Origin: Cladorhizidae sp. MBARI D1340-BT2
Taxonomy: Eukaryota > Porifera > Demospongiae > Poecilosclerida > Cladorhizidae
Assembly (NCBI GenBank): GCA_028752905.1
Contig: JAQNBH010000014.1
Location: 31,830,276 to 31,894,275, forward strand
DNA: 64,000 bases
Direction: 5' to 3'
Shown: one piece after another, positions 35,101-42,656 of the stretch
Layout of the letters: every line of letters begins with the position of its first letter
How positions within the stretch are numbered: the stretch's first letter is position 1
Made by a program: the position numbers and the translations under genes
The notes under the pieces: model-generated
Seen by the model: the letters and a program-made list of their open reading frames with translations, nothing else
What the model was told of the DNA's origin: nothing
The model's database searches: none

Positions 35101-38098
35101 GGAATACAGGGCTAGGGCTAGGAATACAGGGCTAGGGTTAGGAATACAGGGCTAGGGTTAGGAATACAGGGCTAGGGTTAGGAATACAGGGCTAGGGTTA
35201 GGCATACAGGGCTAGGGCTAGGAATACAGTGCTAGGGTTAGGAATACAGGGCTTGGGATAGGAATACAGGGCTAGGGTTAGGCATACAGGGCTAGGGTTA
35301 GGAATACAGGGCTAGGGTTAGGAATACAGGGCTTGGGATAGGAATACAGGGCTAGAGCTAGGAATACAGGGCTAGGGTTAGGAATACAGGGCTAGGGTTA
35401 GGATTACAGGGCTAGGGTTAGGAATACAGGGCTAGGGTTAGGAATACAGGGCTAGGGTTAGGAATACAGGGCTAGGGTAAGGAATACATGGCTAGGGTTA
35501 GGAATACAGGGCTAGGGTTAGGAATACAGGGCTAGGGTTAGGAATACAGGGCTAGGGTTAGGAATACAGGGCTAGGGCTAGGAATACAGGGCTAGGGTTA
35601 GGAATACAGGGCTAGGGTTAGGAATACAGGGCTAGGGTTAGGAATACAGGGCTAGGGTTAGGAATACAGGGCTAGGGTTAGGAATAACAGGGCTAGGGTT
35701 AGAAATACAGGGCTAGGGTTAGGAATACAGGGCCAGGGCTAGGAATACAGGGCTAGGGTTAGGAATACAGGGCTAGGGTTAGGAATACAGGGCTAGGGTT
35801 AAGAATACAGGGCTAGGATTAGGAATACATGGCTAGGGTTAGGAATACAGGGCTAGGGTTAGGAATACAGGGCTAGGGCTAGGAATACAGGGTTAGGAAT
35901 ACAGGGCTAGGGTTAGGAATACAGGGCTAGGGTTAGGAATACAGGGCTTGGGTTAGGAATACATGGCTAGGGTTAGGAATACAGGGCTAGGGTTAGGAAT
36001 ACAGGGCTAGGGTTAGGAATACAGGGCTAGGGTTAGGAATACAGGGCTAGGGTTAGGAATACAGGGCTAGGGTTAGGAATACAGGGCTAGGGTTAAGAAT
36101 ACAGGGCTAGGGTTAGGAATACAGGGCTAGGGTTAGGAATACAGGGCTAGGGTTAGGAATACAGGGCTAGGGTTAGGAATACAGGGCTAGGGCTAGGAAT
36201 ACAGGGCTAGGGTTAGGAATACAGGGCTTGGGTTAGGAATACATGGCTAGGGTTAAGAATACAGGGCTAGGGCTAGGAATACAGGGCTAGGGTTAGGAAT
36301 ACAGGGCTAGGGTTAGGAATACAGGGCTAGGGTTAGGAATACAGGGCTAGGGTTAGGAATACAGGGCTAGGGTTAAGAATACAGGGCTAGGATTAGGAAT
36401 ACAGGGCTAGGGTTAGGAATACAGGGCTAGGGTTAGGAATACAGGGCTAGGGCTAGGAATACAGGGCTAGGAATACAGGGCTAGGGTTAGGAATACAGGG
36501 CTAGGGTTAGGAATACAGGGCTAGGGTTAGGAATACAGGGCTTGGGTTAGGAATACATGGCTAGGGTTAAGAATACAGGGCTAGGGCTAGGAATACAGGG
36601 CTAGGGTTAGGAATACAGGGCTAGGGTTAGGAATACAGGGCTAGGGTTAGGCATACAGGGCTAGGGTTAAGAATACAGGGCTAGGGTTAGGAATACAGGG
36701 CTAGGGCTAGGAATACAGGGCTAGGGTTAGGAATACAGTGCTAGGGTTAAGAATACAGGGCTAGAGTTAGGAATACAGGGCTAGGGTTAGGAATACATGG
36801 CTAGGGTTAGGAATACAGGGCTAGGGCTAGTACAGGCCTAGGGTTAGGAATACAGTGCTAGGGTTAAGAATACAGGGCTAGGGTTAGGAATACATGGCTA
36901 GGCATCTCTGACCCACCCTATACTGCAGTAAATATGCATGACATAAATTACCGTTTACAGAATTTTAACTTATTGATAATTTGCAACATGTGAACAAGCA
37001 CATATCACATGACAGTTACTGTACACGCCAACCACACCCTACCTTGAGGCCTCTCTAACAACAACATATCACATGACAGTGGTCACTCGCCAACCACACC
37101 CTACCTTGACACTTCTCTAACAAGCACATATCACATAACAGCGATCACTTGCCAACCACACCCTACCTTGAGGCTTCTCTGTCTGCTGACGGACCCAGCT
37201 TTCCGGAACAGTCCCTTCGTACACACCTGCTCCTCCAGATGCTCAACCAGCATCACAAATACCCTATCACACATCACATATTTGCACACACTCTATCAGT
37301 ATCACAAATACTCTATCACACATCACATATGTGCACACACACTCTATCAGCATCACAAATACTCTATCACACATCACATATGTGCACACACACACTCACT
37401 CAAGTGTTTACAAGAGCTATGGCATAGGTGTCTAGTATAACTCAGGAATTGTCTAGTATACTGCAGGTGTTGTAATGTAAAGTCCTACTTTCACAAACTT
37501 TAGGCAAGATGCAAGCAATTAGAAGGCACGATGCAAGCAATTAGAACGCACAATTTATAGCTGCTTTTGATACGAGCGCATGCTGGTGAGAGTGGAGTGC
37601 AGCTTCTGTTGATGCAGAGGTTGAGGTCATCAAACAGCAGCTGTAAGTAACCATCTTGTTGCAAGTCTAGGGAGGAACTGAGATGAAAAGCCTGCTATAA
37701 CTAACAAAGGTTCATACAGAAGTCGCTTGATATTTTGCGACTATTTTTCAAGAAGAAATGACACCCACATGCAATAACTCCTCTAACCACACCAAAAGCA
37801 ACTAGCATTTCAATGTGCACAACACTCTCTACCTGGGAAGATGAAAAGTGTGGCACCCATATTGGCAAGGAGAAGAGGGCTGATTGGATAGTTCCTTCCC
37901 AAACAAAGACTTCAGAGATTTACTGCTGCCTTTGTGTCTTTGCTCCAGCTGGTGTTCAACCCCTTGACCTCTAGGCACAGCTAATCCCGCCATGCGGAGC
38001 TTCTGGACCACAGCTAGCTGCATAGCCTCCAAATTTTTGTAATTCCAAATCTCCGTAACTTCGAAGTTATCTTGGTCCATCTTCTCGGAGTCCATCAT
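15809..38098 (-). CDS. ARHGAP11A: ARHGAP11-like Rho GTPase-activating protein, seven exons
   Basis: Spliced minus-strand gene, 805 codons. Exons: 38098-37833, 37263-37167, 30530-30315, 29457-29295, 21285-21094, 19037-18911, 17165-15809. All have GT-AG borders and consistent phases. RhoGAP domain at about residues 66-260: KGLFRKAGSVSRQ places the catalytic arginine finger at Arg109, NPHDLAGLLKQFLRQLP gives Lys145, and ASNLAVVMAPNLM gives the structural Asn226. RhoGAP proteins speed GTP hydrolysis by Rho-type GTPases. The domain sits near the N-terminus and is followed by a basic segment (GNRLRRQKRKG) and a long Ser/Pro-rich tail, the layout of ARHGAP11, which limits RhoA during mitosis and cytokinesis. 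The protein is shorter than the human one (about 1,020 residues). The start is the first of two adjacent ATGs; it shares a promoter with the CIB gene. ARHGAP19 is the alternative family, but the residues around the domain fit ARHGAP11 better. Confidence 0.88.
17166..18830. repeat. GA-rich minisatellite filling the last ARHGAP11-like intron
   Basis: About 56 copies of a 27-33 bp unit; on the plus strand it contains GGAAAGAGAGGGTTAGAGTA plus a variable (GA)n. On the sense (minus) strand the unit reads TACTCTAACCCTCTCTTTCC plus a CT run: a branch-point consensus followed by a pyrimidine tract. Length variation is almost all in the (GA)n part. The array stops at the AG of exon 7. Confidence 0.93.
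18911..19037 (-). CDS. ARHGAP11A: ARHGAP11-like exon 6
   Basis: 127 bp, phase 1 to phase 2, from cccccgcag|GACTGG to GCTAAG|gtgtgg. It encodes GLVMGLGNRLRRQKRKGSAE and LLHPKKRTKTCEDLL, a basic stretch that could serve in nuclear import or membrane binding. The position matches the basic segment after the GAP domain in ARHGAP11. Confidence 0.8.
19038..20154. other. Intron 5 of the ARHGAP11-like gene, with a long imperfect hairpin
   Basis: Inverted repeat 19662-19699 against 19709-19745 around a 9-bp loop, about 37 bp per arm with few mismatches (GAACATTCTAGATTATGACA to TCATATCTAGAATGTTC). It could be a small inverted-repeat element. The open frame at 19222-19506 (minus) has no family features. 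Confidence 0.6.
20155..20985. repeat. 35-bp tandem repeat, about 23 copies
   Basis: Unit of 35 bp containing GGAACTGACCCAGCACATGT. Two unit variants (GGCTGTGTGG and GGCTGTATGG) occur in blocks, and three short truncated units (GTGTGTAAAGGTTGGC) mark deletions. The sense strand of the gene has no stop codon in any frame of the unit, so three overlapping 270-280 codon frames appear; they are repeat artefacts. Confidence 0.93.
21094..21285 (-). CDS. ARHGAP11A: ARHGAP11-like exon 5
   Basis: 192 bp, phase 1 to phase 1, from cacttccag|CTATAG to ATCGG|gtacgt. It encodes the last RhoGAP helix (IVRLLIENASMLGTVP), then an acidic linker (ASLDDLDDNPLPEKEDGKK) and the start of a basic segment. Confidence 0.85.
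21340..22115. repeat. Low-complexity cluster in intron 4: TG/TA-rich, GAGTATACTGGATC units, TAGGGCTAGGATTAG tract
   Basis: 21340-21640 is a mosaic of ATGTGTGTATG and ACATGTATG phrases. 21729-21835 has about six partial copies of GAGTATACTGGATCCCT. 21846-22115 is a degenerate G-rich tract (TAGGGCTAGGATTAGGG) related to the larger arrays that follow. No coding potential beyond low-complexity frames. Confidence 0.8.
22221..22332 (+). CDS. Candidate plus-strand exon nested in ARHGAP11-like intron 4
   Basis: 112 bp bounded by an acceptor (ttctaacctcacgag) and a good donor (CATGACAG|gtacag). It encodes NVRMAVAAGASLLYSFTPYS then ISEVARIDSEPDNLHD, which reads like ordinary protein. It would enter at phase 1 and leave at phase 2. 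Family unknown and no partner exon found. The tandem array that follows consists of copies of its last bases plus the donor, as seen for real exons of the host gene. Confidence 0.35.
22322..22795. repeat. 52-bp tandem repeat, about 9 copies
   Basis: Each unit contains CAGTCTTCATGACAGGTATA, then TAGCTTACTCTACTCTAGCT. The phrase CTTCATGACAG|GTA is the 3' end and donor of the candidate exon at 22221-22332. TGGCAG and TGACAG variants alternate. Confidence 0.9.
22928..26995. repeat. 29-bp tandem repeat, about 140 copies
   Basis: About 4.07 kb of a 29-bp unit containing GGATTAGGGCTAAGGTTGTT. It is extremely homogeneous: nearly all differences fall in one tetranucleotide (TCTA-GGGT, -GGGC, -GAGT or -GGAT, followed by AAGGA). 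Other changes are rare (for example a one-base loss near 23169). It is G-rich on plus and hence C-rich on the sense strand of the host gene. Confidence 0.97.
27080..28078. repeat. 75-bp tandem repeat of perfect hairpins, about 13-14 copies
   Basis: Each unit holds GATTAATATCACAC, a 13-base spacer, and the exact inverse GTGTGATATTAATC, followed by a linker (CATGTTAGTTGCTCAACA). Two linker variants (CATAACATC and CCTAACACC) alternate. One unit near 27676 lacks the left arm. Confidence 0.95.
28079..28664. other. Unique intron 4 sequence, nothing recognised
   Basis: Non-repetitive, with GC content close to the coding parts. No convincing exon on either strand. ATGTACATGTA-type short palindromes occur near 28540. 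Confidence 0.4.
28665..29300. repeat. About 50-bp tandem repeat carrying the exon 4 donor, about 13 copies
   Basis: Unit built on CATAGCAACATCAACAGAGA, ATGTTGC and GCTCACTTGT(TGT)GGACATT. The sense strand of every unit has AAGTGAGC, the sequence of the exon 4 splice donor, which is the last copy of the array. Units with and without the TGT insertion and with partial deletions alternate. Confidence 0.92.
29295..29457 (-). CDS. ARHGAP11A: ARHGAP11-like exon 4
   Basis: 163 bp, phase 0 to phase 1, from gacctgcag|TGTTTG to ACAA|gtgagc. It encodes CVLMRLLALVAEGAG then MDASNLAVVMAPNLMETQG, the conserved Asn-containing RhoGAP helix. The donor lies at the edge of a tandem array of itself. Confidence 0.88.
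29510..29755. repeat. About 65-bp tandem repeat, about 3.5 copies
   Basis: Copies contain CCAGTGTGTGTCCCCATAGA and GCTATTGTCAACCTACTTCA; the later ones are diverged. It lies in intron 3 of the ARHGAP11-like gene, just upstream of exon 4 on the minus strand. Confidence 0.85.
29761..29945. mobile_element. Palindromic pair of Penelope-like element 3' termini
   Basis: The right arm (about 29846-29945, plus) is a consensus terminus: TAATGAAGGCTAGAGCATCT, GGTCGAAACGTCAAG, CAATTTCAAGTTGATTA, TTATGTCAACTGAGAGTTCA. The left arm (29836-29761) is its inverse, with a short central loop. The same terminus is found in single copies at 46966-47065, 57110-57014 and 62640-62505. Confidence 0.7.
30315..30530 (-). 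CDS. ARHGAP11A: ARHGAP11-like exon 3
   Basis: 216 bp, phase 0 at both ends, from aactgcacag|GCTGGT to TTGCAG|gtaaag. It encodes NPHDLAGLLKQFLRQLPSYL then LPAHLSGLLEACVTLIPA, the central RhoGAP helices. Donor-like copies of CAGgtaag and CAGgtaaag recur within the next 80 bp of intron. Confidence 0.88.
30694..30915. repeat. 63-bp tandem repeat, about 3.5 copies
   Basis: Unit contains GGAAACATTGCCAACAGTCG and GCATGTAATTGTATTCATAC. Because 63 is divisible by three, open frames run through on both strands (30702-30926 and 30834-30574); these are artefacts. Confidence 0.9.
30930..31200. repeat. About 20-bp G-rich repeat, about 12 copies
   Basis: TGTGAATATGGGGGCAGGGC with variants GGGGCCAGGG and ATAGGGCCAGG. 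It lies in intron 2 of the ARHGAP11-like gene. Confidence 0.88.
31201..32136. other. Intron 2 sequence with recurrent donor-like GGTAAAGGG phrases
   Basis: On the sense strand, GGTAAAGGGTC or GGTTAAAGGGTC occurs four times at 31788-31850 with nearby spacing. The same phrase is on the other strand at about 31984. They resemble the exon 3 donor (CAGgtaaaggg), and no exon is attached to them. Nothing else is recognised. Confidence 0.5.
32137..36903. repeat. 20-bp telomere-like tandem repeat, about 235 copies
   Basis: About 4.77 kb of a 20-bp unit GGGCTAGGGTTAGGAATACA with scattered substitutions (CTAGGGCTAGG, CATGGC, CAGTGC, AAGAATACA) and occasional half-unit deletions. It contains TAGGGTTAGG in each unit, reminiscent of TTAGGG telomeric DNA, but the period is 20 and it is internal to an intron. 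Confidence 0.97.
37024..37166. repeat. Tandem copies of the exon 2 donor region, about 60-bp unit, 3 copies including the real one
   Basis: GCCAACCACACCCTACCTTG occurs at about 37027-37046 and 37089-37108 and at the true border (ending 37170). The unit also carries CTTCTCTAACAAGCACATAT and CACATGACAGT. The sense strand of each copy reads CTCAAG|gtagggt or TCAAG|gtagggt. Confidence 0.88.
37167..37263 (-). CDS. ARHGAP11A: ARHGAP11-like exon 2 (arginine-finger exon)
   Basis: 97 bp, entered at phase 2 and left at phase 0. It encodes VFVMLVEHLEEQV then CTKGLFRKAGSVSRQRSLK with the catalytic Arg. The acceptor (gtgtgatag|GGTATT) has a poor pyrimidine tract but is the one that keeps a gap-free alignment to the family. 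Both splice sites are repeated in the flanking introns (see findings). Confidence 0.88.
37243..37395. repeat. Tandem copies of the exon 2 acceptor region, about 52-bp unit, 3 copies
   Basis: GCATCACAAATACTCTATCA then CACATCACATATGTGCACAC, three times. The sense strand of each unit reads gtgtgatag|(G/A)GTATTTGTGATGCTG, that is, the acceptor plus the first bases of exon 2; only the innermost copy is joined to coding sequence. Confidence 0.9.
37833..38098 (-). CDS. ARHGAP11A: ARHGAP11-like exon 1
   Basis: Start codon at 38098; 266 bp ending phase 2 at CCCAG|gtagag. It encodes an N-terminal helix (LEAMQLAVVQKLRMAGL) and the lead-in to the RhoGAP domain (SLKSLFGKELS), which aligns with the K-I-F-G-V-P lead-in of ARHGAP11 proteins. 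Confidence 0.85.
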
Positions 38099-38225
38099 TT
38101 CTCCACTTTCTTACGACGACGATCTGCATGCGTGGCGGGAATTTGAATTTTAAAAAAAGAGGGCCCTAAGGTTGTTGCTATGGTGTTTGTTGGTGCGGTG
38201 TATATGGAAGTTGGGTAGGAGTAGA
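38099..38225. promoter_or_regulatory. Bidirectional promoter between ARHGAP11-like and CIB genes
   Basis: The two ATGs are divergent and only 127 bp apart. The sequence TGGCGGGAATTTGAATTTTA (about 38133-38152) contains an E2F-type core (TTCCCGCC on minus) abutting a CHR-type TTTGAA. Together this resembles the CDE/CHR elements that bind DREAM/MuvB complexes and restrict genes to G2/M. No TATA box at a usual distance is clear. Binding is inferred from motif match only. Confidence 0.6.
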
Positions 38226-38634
38226 ATGGGAAACTTGCCGAGCTATTTCAACAAAGAGCGACTTGAACTCTACAGCATCTGCTCGTACTTCTCAGAACTC
38301 GAGGTCAGGCAACTTTACAAGAAATTTTCTGACATCAACCCAGAGAAAATTGACCCTGTAATAGGCGATGCCCAAAGCAGAATCACTTTTGATGAAGCGC
38401 TGAGATTAAAGGAACTCCGTGCATGTCCGTTTAGCAGGCGCTTATGTGAAGTGTTCACCACAGACTCAGAAATGGAGGGCTTGAATTTTGAAGATTTTCT
38501 GGATATGATGTCTGTTTTTAGTGACGAAGCACCCTGGAATATCAAAGCTACCTATGCCTTCAAGATCTTTGATTTTGACAGCGACAACAAAATATCAGTA
38601 GCAGATATAGAGTGTTCAATTCTGTGCTTAACGG
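38226..38634 (+). CDS. CIB exon 1
   Basis: 409 bp encoding residues 1-136 and the first base of Gly137. It includes the myristoylation motif, the two degenerate N-terminal EF-hands and the third EF-hand. The first ATG in the longer open frame (38172) lies in the promoter-side leader; the Gly-Asn start at 38226 is preferred because it makes a family-typical N-terminus. Confidence 0.9.
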
Positions 38635-41600
38635 GTATGTACATGCACACATGGCCTGGGGAGGGAGGGAGGGACGGGTTACTGTTCCAGAAGGCATGAC
38701 CACTCCCATTAACAACTGCTCAATGGTTACTGGGTTCATGAGTAGTTCAAATTGGCTTGAGAAACAAGTTCCCAGAGAAGCTGAATGTAAATTGATTCCA
38801 AGTTTGGGCCTGTGTCCTGTGTATTGGTCACCTGTTAAAAGTAGTAAGTGTGAATGGGTCACTCTTAAAAAATTTATTGGACAGGCCAGGGGTGCTACCC
38901 CCTCAATGTAGTTGTGATTAACCATTAACCACTAAATGTATAGTGAAAACTGCTTTAATACTGCAAGCACCCCCTTCAAAGTACATTTGAAAACTGTTGA
39001 CCCCTGCATAACACAGCTGCCATTTTATTGCAAAATGCCACTGTACAAAAAATGCCACTATACAAGTATTTCAAAGCACAGGCAGGTAGCACCATCACAA
39101 GTTGAAGGGAAGAGAGAGATCTGAAGTAAGTGGTAAGTGATGGTGATGATGTAATATCAAGTGCTTGAGACAGCGATCAGCTTCATCGTCATGGATCTAA
39201 ACACCCTAGAGATTTGTTGCAATGCAGAGACATAGCGAGTCATACGGATGATTTAGCTAGTGGTGATATTCCTGATATTGACAATACGAGTTGTTGACTA
39301 GTCATTTCAGACCTTAAATTGCAGATTTTCAAAGGTTGCTAATGGTATAGCCAGCAGGCCAATTGTGGGTTTTATCTCTCTTGCTGCTCGGTGTGGCTAT
39401 CATAGCTCAGAGCCTGGCCTTTTAGTTCAGTGCCCTTTGACACAATCTGGTAAGGCATTAGAATTGTGTAAGTATCAGAAAAGGAGCATCACAAGTTGGC
39501 GGTAGTTGGATTCTTTAGTGGTCATCAGCCTACCCTTCAATGTCAACTTGATAAGGTTAGGGCTGCTAGGGCTGCTACCAGCAGAGAGATGTTAAAATCA
39601 ATTGTAAATTCAATTGTTTTCTGTAGGTGAGAAAACATACTATGATTCTGGCACTGATGTGGAGAAGCATACATCAACAGATGTCTGGGCTTCAGAGTTG
39701 AAGCTGGCGATAAAATCCTAAACAACATCTTGCCACTACTGCAAGAGATACCTTACACCAGCTGATATTCAGAATCAAATTATTGGCATTCGTGAGAGCA
39801 TATTAGGAATCAGATAATTCAGAATGTGAAAAAGCCTCATGGTATATATACAATACTAGCAGATGAGATCATTGACTTAGCTAATAGAGACTCATCATTA
39901 GGTATGTTCATCCTGCTGAAACCTTGTGAGCGAAGACTTCCTCACACTCCTTGAATGTGACAATGGTATAACCGGTGCTTAGAAGGTTTTGGGGTTTCTT
40001 GAGAGATTGCAATTTAGATCTTAGCAAGTTGCGTGGTCGAGCCAATGATGGCATGTGAGGCAGGACAAGGGGAGCTGCAGCCATTGTCACATCCCAATAC
40101 CCTCTGGCACTATATCTCCATTGTGCACCAGAGTGCTTAAACTTGGTAGTTGCTAAGTCATTGGAGGTATCAAGTATTTGTAACATGATGGGTGTAACAT
40201 GATGGGTGTAACATGATGGGTGTAACATGATGGGTGGTAACATGATGGGTGTAACATGATGGGTGTAACATGATGGGTGTAACATGATGGGTGTTCTAGG
40301 ATGGGTGTTCAGGTTGAGTTTTTAAGTATTTTGCTGCTCATCCAAAATACCAGTACATTCTGGAGAAGTCATTAGTGCTACACAACCAGACTCAGCAGCT
40401 CATCAGGTAAGAGACTTATGCCGAACTCGATGGGTTCAGCAACTAGATGCTCTCAACCTCTTCAGTTGCTTTATCCTTCTATTGTAGCATGCATGGAAAA
40501 TATATACACAGCAGGTGGTACCAACAAGTGGTCTGCAGATTCGTGCCAGAATGCCTTCGCTAGCAATTAGCACAACCGATTTCCTTAGTGCTTTAGTTAT
40601 CGCCATGCTGGTGTTAAGTATATCCAGGCCTTGGCCTCCCATCTTCAGGCTGGAGCTAAAGATATAGTAGAAGCAGGAGGTGAGGGCAATGTGACCGCAC
40701 CTCTGAAGGATGTTAGAAGAAGTATAGATACACATCACTCTCAATGCTTCAACACTATTGAGATACTGGCTCAGAGTAATTGACATCCTTGCCTAGACTT
40801 TGTGGCTGCCAGCATCACAGAGACAATGTTCCTGCCAATTCTCCAAGTGAATATTACTGTCGTCTCTATTCCTCTTATTGACCACTTGATTTCAGAACTA
40901 GATGATGGCTTTAGATTCATCATCAAAGAGCTTTACAGGACATTAGATAATCAGAAAATCCCTGATGTTTGAAAACATTGAACTAACATGACAAAGAGCA
41001 GCAGAAGGTATCACACATAAGCAAGATAGCCATAAGAAGTCATCTGTTCCAGCCACTTCATGTGCCAACAGTGCAACTGTGAAAATTGGCAGGGGATGTG
41101 AGATCATCTTGATGGAATTCAGCCATTTGTTGAAGTTGAGTGCTGCACTCTTTACCACCGTCACCAATATGGATGCTACTAAGTGTACAGTCCTTGCTTG
41201 TGACGAGCTGTTGTTCTGAATGTTCTTTTAATTATAAAACCTTTCCTTCATTCAACCATGACTCAACGAGCTGACATTACTCCACATCCATCAACTATTG
41301 ACTTTCATCAGTCATTGACAAATTTGCTTAGCGCTATCCCAACTAAAGCTGACTGCTAACTTATCTCATCATCATTACCATTCTAACAGTAATTGTTGCA
41401 AGTGGGCATGGCTAGGATCAAAGTGCCACTTCAGCACCCCCTGTTCAAAATCCGGGCTACTCCCCTGACGGGTCAACCATCGTAAATAATAAACATTTAT
41501 GGGTCACCCATCAAAAATAATGAAGGTAAAGACATCATCCAATCTCTGACAAGTTTTGAACCGGATATCGGACCTAAATATGAATGAGGATCTGGACAGT

Positions 41601-42656
41601 ATCTTGTCCTTAAATATCCTTAGGTCTGAGTGTGCTATCATCCTCTCTTGCTTCACCAAGCTCTTGTAATGATGGAGAGTGGCACAGGGAGGGCTGGGCC
41701 CAACCATGCACATCTAGTGCAGTGTATAGAGTGGTAATGATGGAGAGTGGCACAGGGAGGGCTAGGCCCAACCATGAAGCTCTAGTGCAGTGTATAGAGT
41801 GTGGTAATGATGGAGAGTGGCACAGGGAGGGCTAGGCCCAACCATGAAGCTCTAGTGCAGTGTAAAGAGTGTGGTAATGCTAGAGAGTGGCACAGGGAGG
41901 GCTAGGCCCAACCATGAAGCTCTAGTGCAGTGTACAGAGTGTGGTAATGCTAGAGAGTGGCACAGGGAGGGCTAGGCCCAACCATGCAGCTCTAGTGCAG
42001 TGTACAGAGTGTGGTAATGATGGAGAGTGGCACAGGGAGGGCTATGCCCCAACCATGCACCCCTAGTGCAGTGTATAGAGTGTGGTAATGATGGAGAGTG
42101 GTACAGGGAGGGCTAGGCCCAACCATGCAGCTCTAGTGCAGTGTACAGAGTGTGGTAATGATGGAGAGTGGCACAGGGAGGGCTAGGCCCAACCATGCAC
42201 CTGTACAGAGTGTGGTAATGATGGAGAGTGGCACAGGGAGGGCTAGGCCCAACCATGCACCTGTACAGAGTGTGGTAATGATGGAGAGTGGCACAGGGAG
42301 GGCTAGGCCCAACCATGCACCTGTACAGAGTGTGGTAATGATGGAGAGTGGCACAGGGAGGGCTAGGCCCAACCATGAACCTGTACAGAGTGTGGTAATG
42401 ATGGAGAGTGGCACAGGGAGGGCTATGCCCCAACCATGCACCTCTAGTGCAGTGTATAGACTGAAAAAATGATGACAGTTTTGCTTTGATTGCAGGAGAT
42501 GACCTGCAGGCCACTGAACTGGACACGATCGTGACACACATCCTGAGAGAGACTGATGTACTGCACTCAACAAACTACCTCAACTACACAGAGTTTGAGC
42601 ACATGTTGGCCCGCGCCCCAGACTTTCTTCGTCTCTTCAGAATACCAATTCTTTAG
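38226..42656 (+). CDS. Calcium- and integrin-binding (CIB) family EF-hand protein, two exons
   Basis: Exons 38226-38634 and 42496-42656 join at phase 1 (ACGG|gtatgt to attgcag|GAGATG), giving 189 residues, the usual length of CIB proteins (about 187-191). MGNLPS fits N-myristoylation at Gly2, as in CIB2. The family hallmarks are in order: CPFSRRLCEVFTTD, LNFEDFLDMMSVFSDEAP, then IKATYAFKIFDFDSDNKISV with the third EF-hand loop at 116-127 (Asp at 1, 3, 5 and 12), and the terminal ARAPDFLRLFRIPIL. The fourth EF loop (157-169) has an extra residue and lacks the acidic 3 and 5 positions. CIB proteins are calcium/magnesium-switched adaptors for integrin tails, kinases or mechanotransduction channels. 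Which CIB paralogue is unresolved. A possible poly(A) signal, ATTAAA, lies at 42716-42721. Confidence 0.92.
38635..39600. other. 5' part of the CIB intron, nothing recognised
   Basis: Intron sequence without tandem repeats or clear exons. The open frame 38612-38911 overlaps the donor and is read-through. A cluster around 39160-39480 may be the far-decayed 5' part of the hAT relic that follows. Confidence 0.4.
39600..40930 (+). mobile_element. hAT/DUF4371-type transposase relic in the CIB intron
   Basis: Plus-strand fragments in family order, broken by stops and frameshifts. IIQNVKKPHGIYTILADEII then DLANRDSSLG (near 39820-39900) matches the LADE-T-D-x-(S/A)-N-(K/R)-E-Q motif. HPKYQYILEKSLVLHNQTQQ (near 40340) and YIQALASHLQAGAKDIVEAG then VRRSIDTHHSQ (near 40615-40740) match the middle helices. 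LIDHLISELDDGFRFII (near 40880) matches the later FLDHLLSQLEERF block. An unrelated 14-bp tandem repeat interrupts it. It has the same orientation as CIB. Confidence 0.6.
40183..40302. repeat. 14-bp tandem repeat, about 8 copies
   Basis: GTAACATGATGGGT repeated eight times, with one copy carrying an extra G (TGGGTGGTAAC). It interrupts the hAT relic. The minus-strand frame of His/Pro/Met repeats here is an artefact. Confidence 0.92.
41664..42455. repeat. 60-70 bp tandem repeat near the CIB acceptor, about 12-13 copies
   Basis: Units contain GTAATGATGGAGAGTGGCAC, GGGAGGGCTAGGCCCAACCA, and either a long spacer (CTCTAGTGCAGTGTATAGAG; 70 bp) or a short one (CCTGTACAGAGT; 60 bp). The 60-bp units form a block at 42190-42400 and create open frames on both strands. 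The array ends about 40 bp before the exon 2 acceptor. Confidence 0.93.
42496..42656 (+). CDS. CIB exon 2 (terminal)
   Basis: 161 bp after the acceptor tttgattgcag. It encodes LQATELDTIVTHILRETD, the degenerate fourth EF-hand and the C-terminal LFRIPIL; stop TAG at 42654-42656. The residues before and after the join align with the conserved LTG(E/D) region of CIB proteins. Confidence 0.9.

Noticed and set aside
22928..36903. Chromosome end or true telomere
   Set aside because: Units are 29 and 20 bp, not a pure TTAGGG-type repeat, and intact exons lie on both sides.
37149..37440. Plus-strand frames of 90-92 codons over RhoGAP exon 2
   Set aside because: Antisense shadow of exon 2 and its duplicated splice sites.
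42113..42573. Overlapping frames of 106-146 codons on both strands
   Set aside because: Produced by the 60-bp block of the CIB intron array, where the period is divisible by three.
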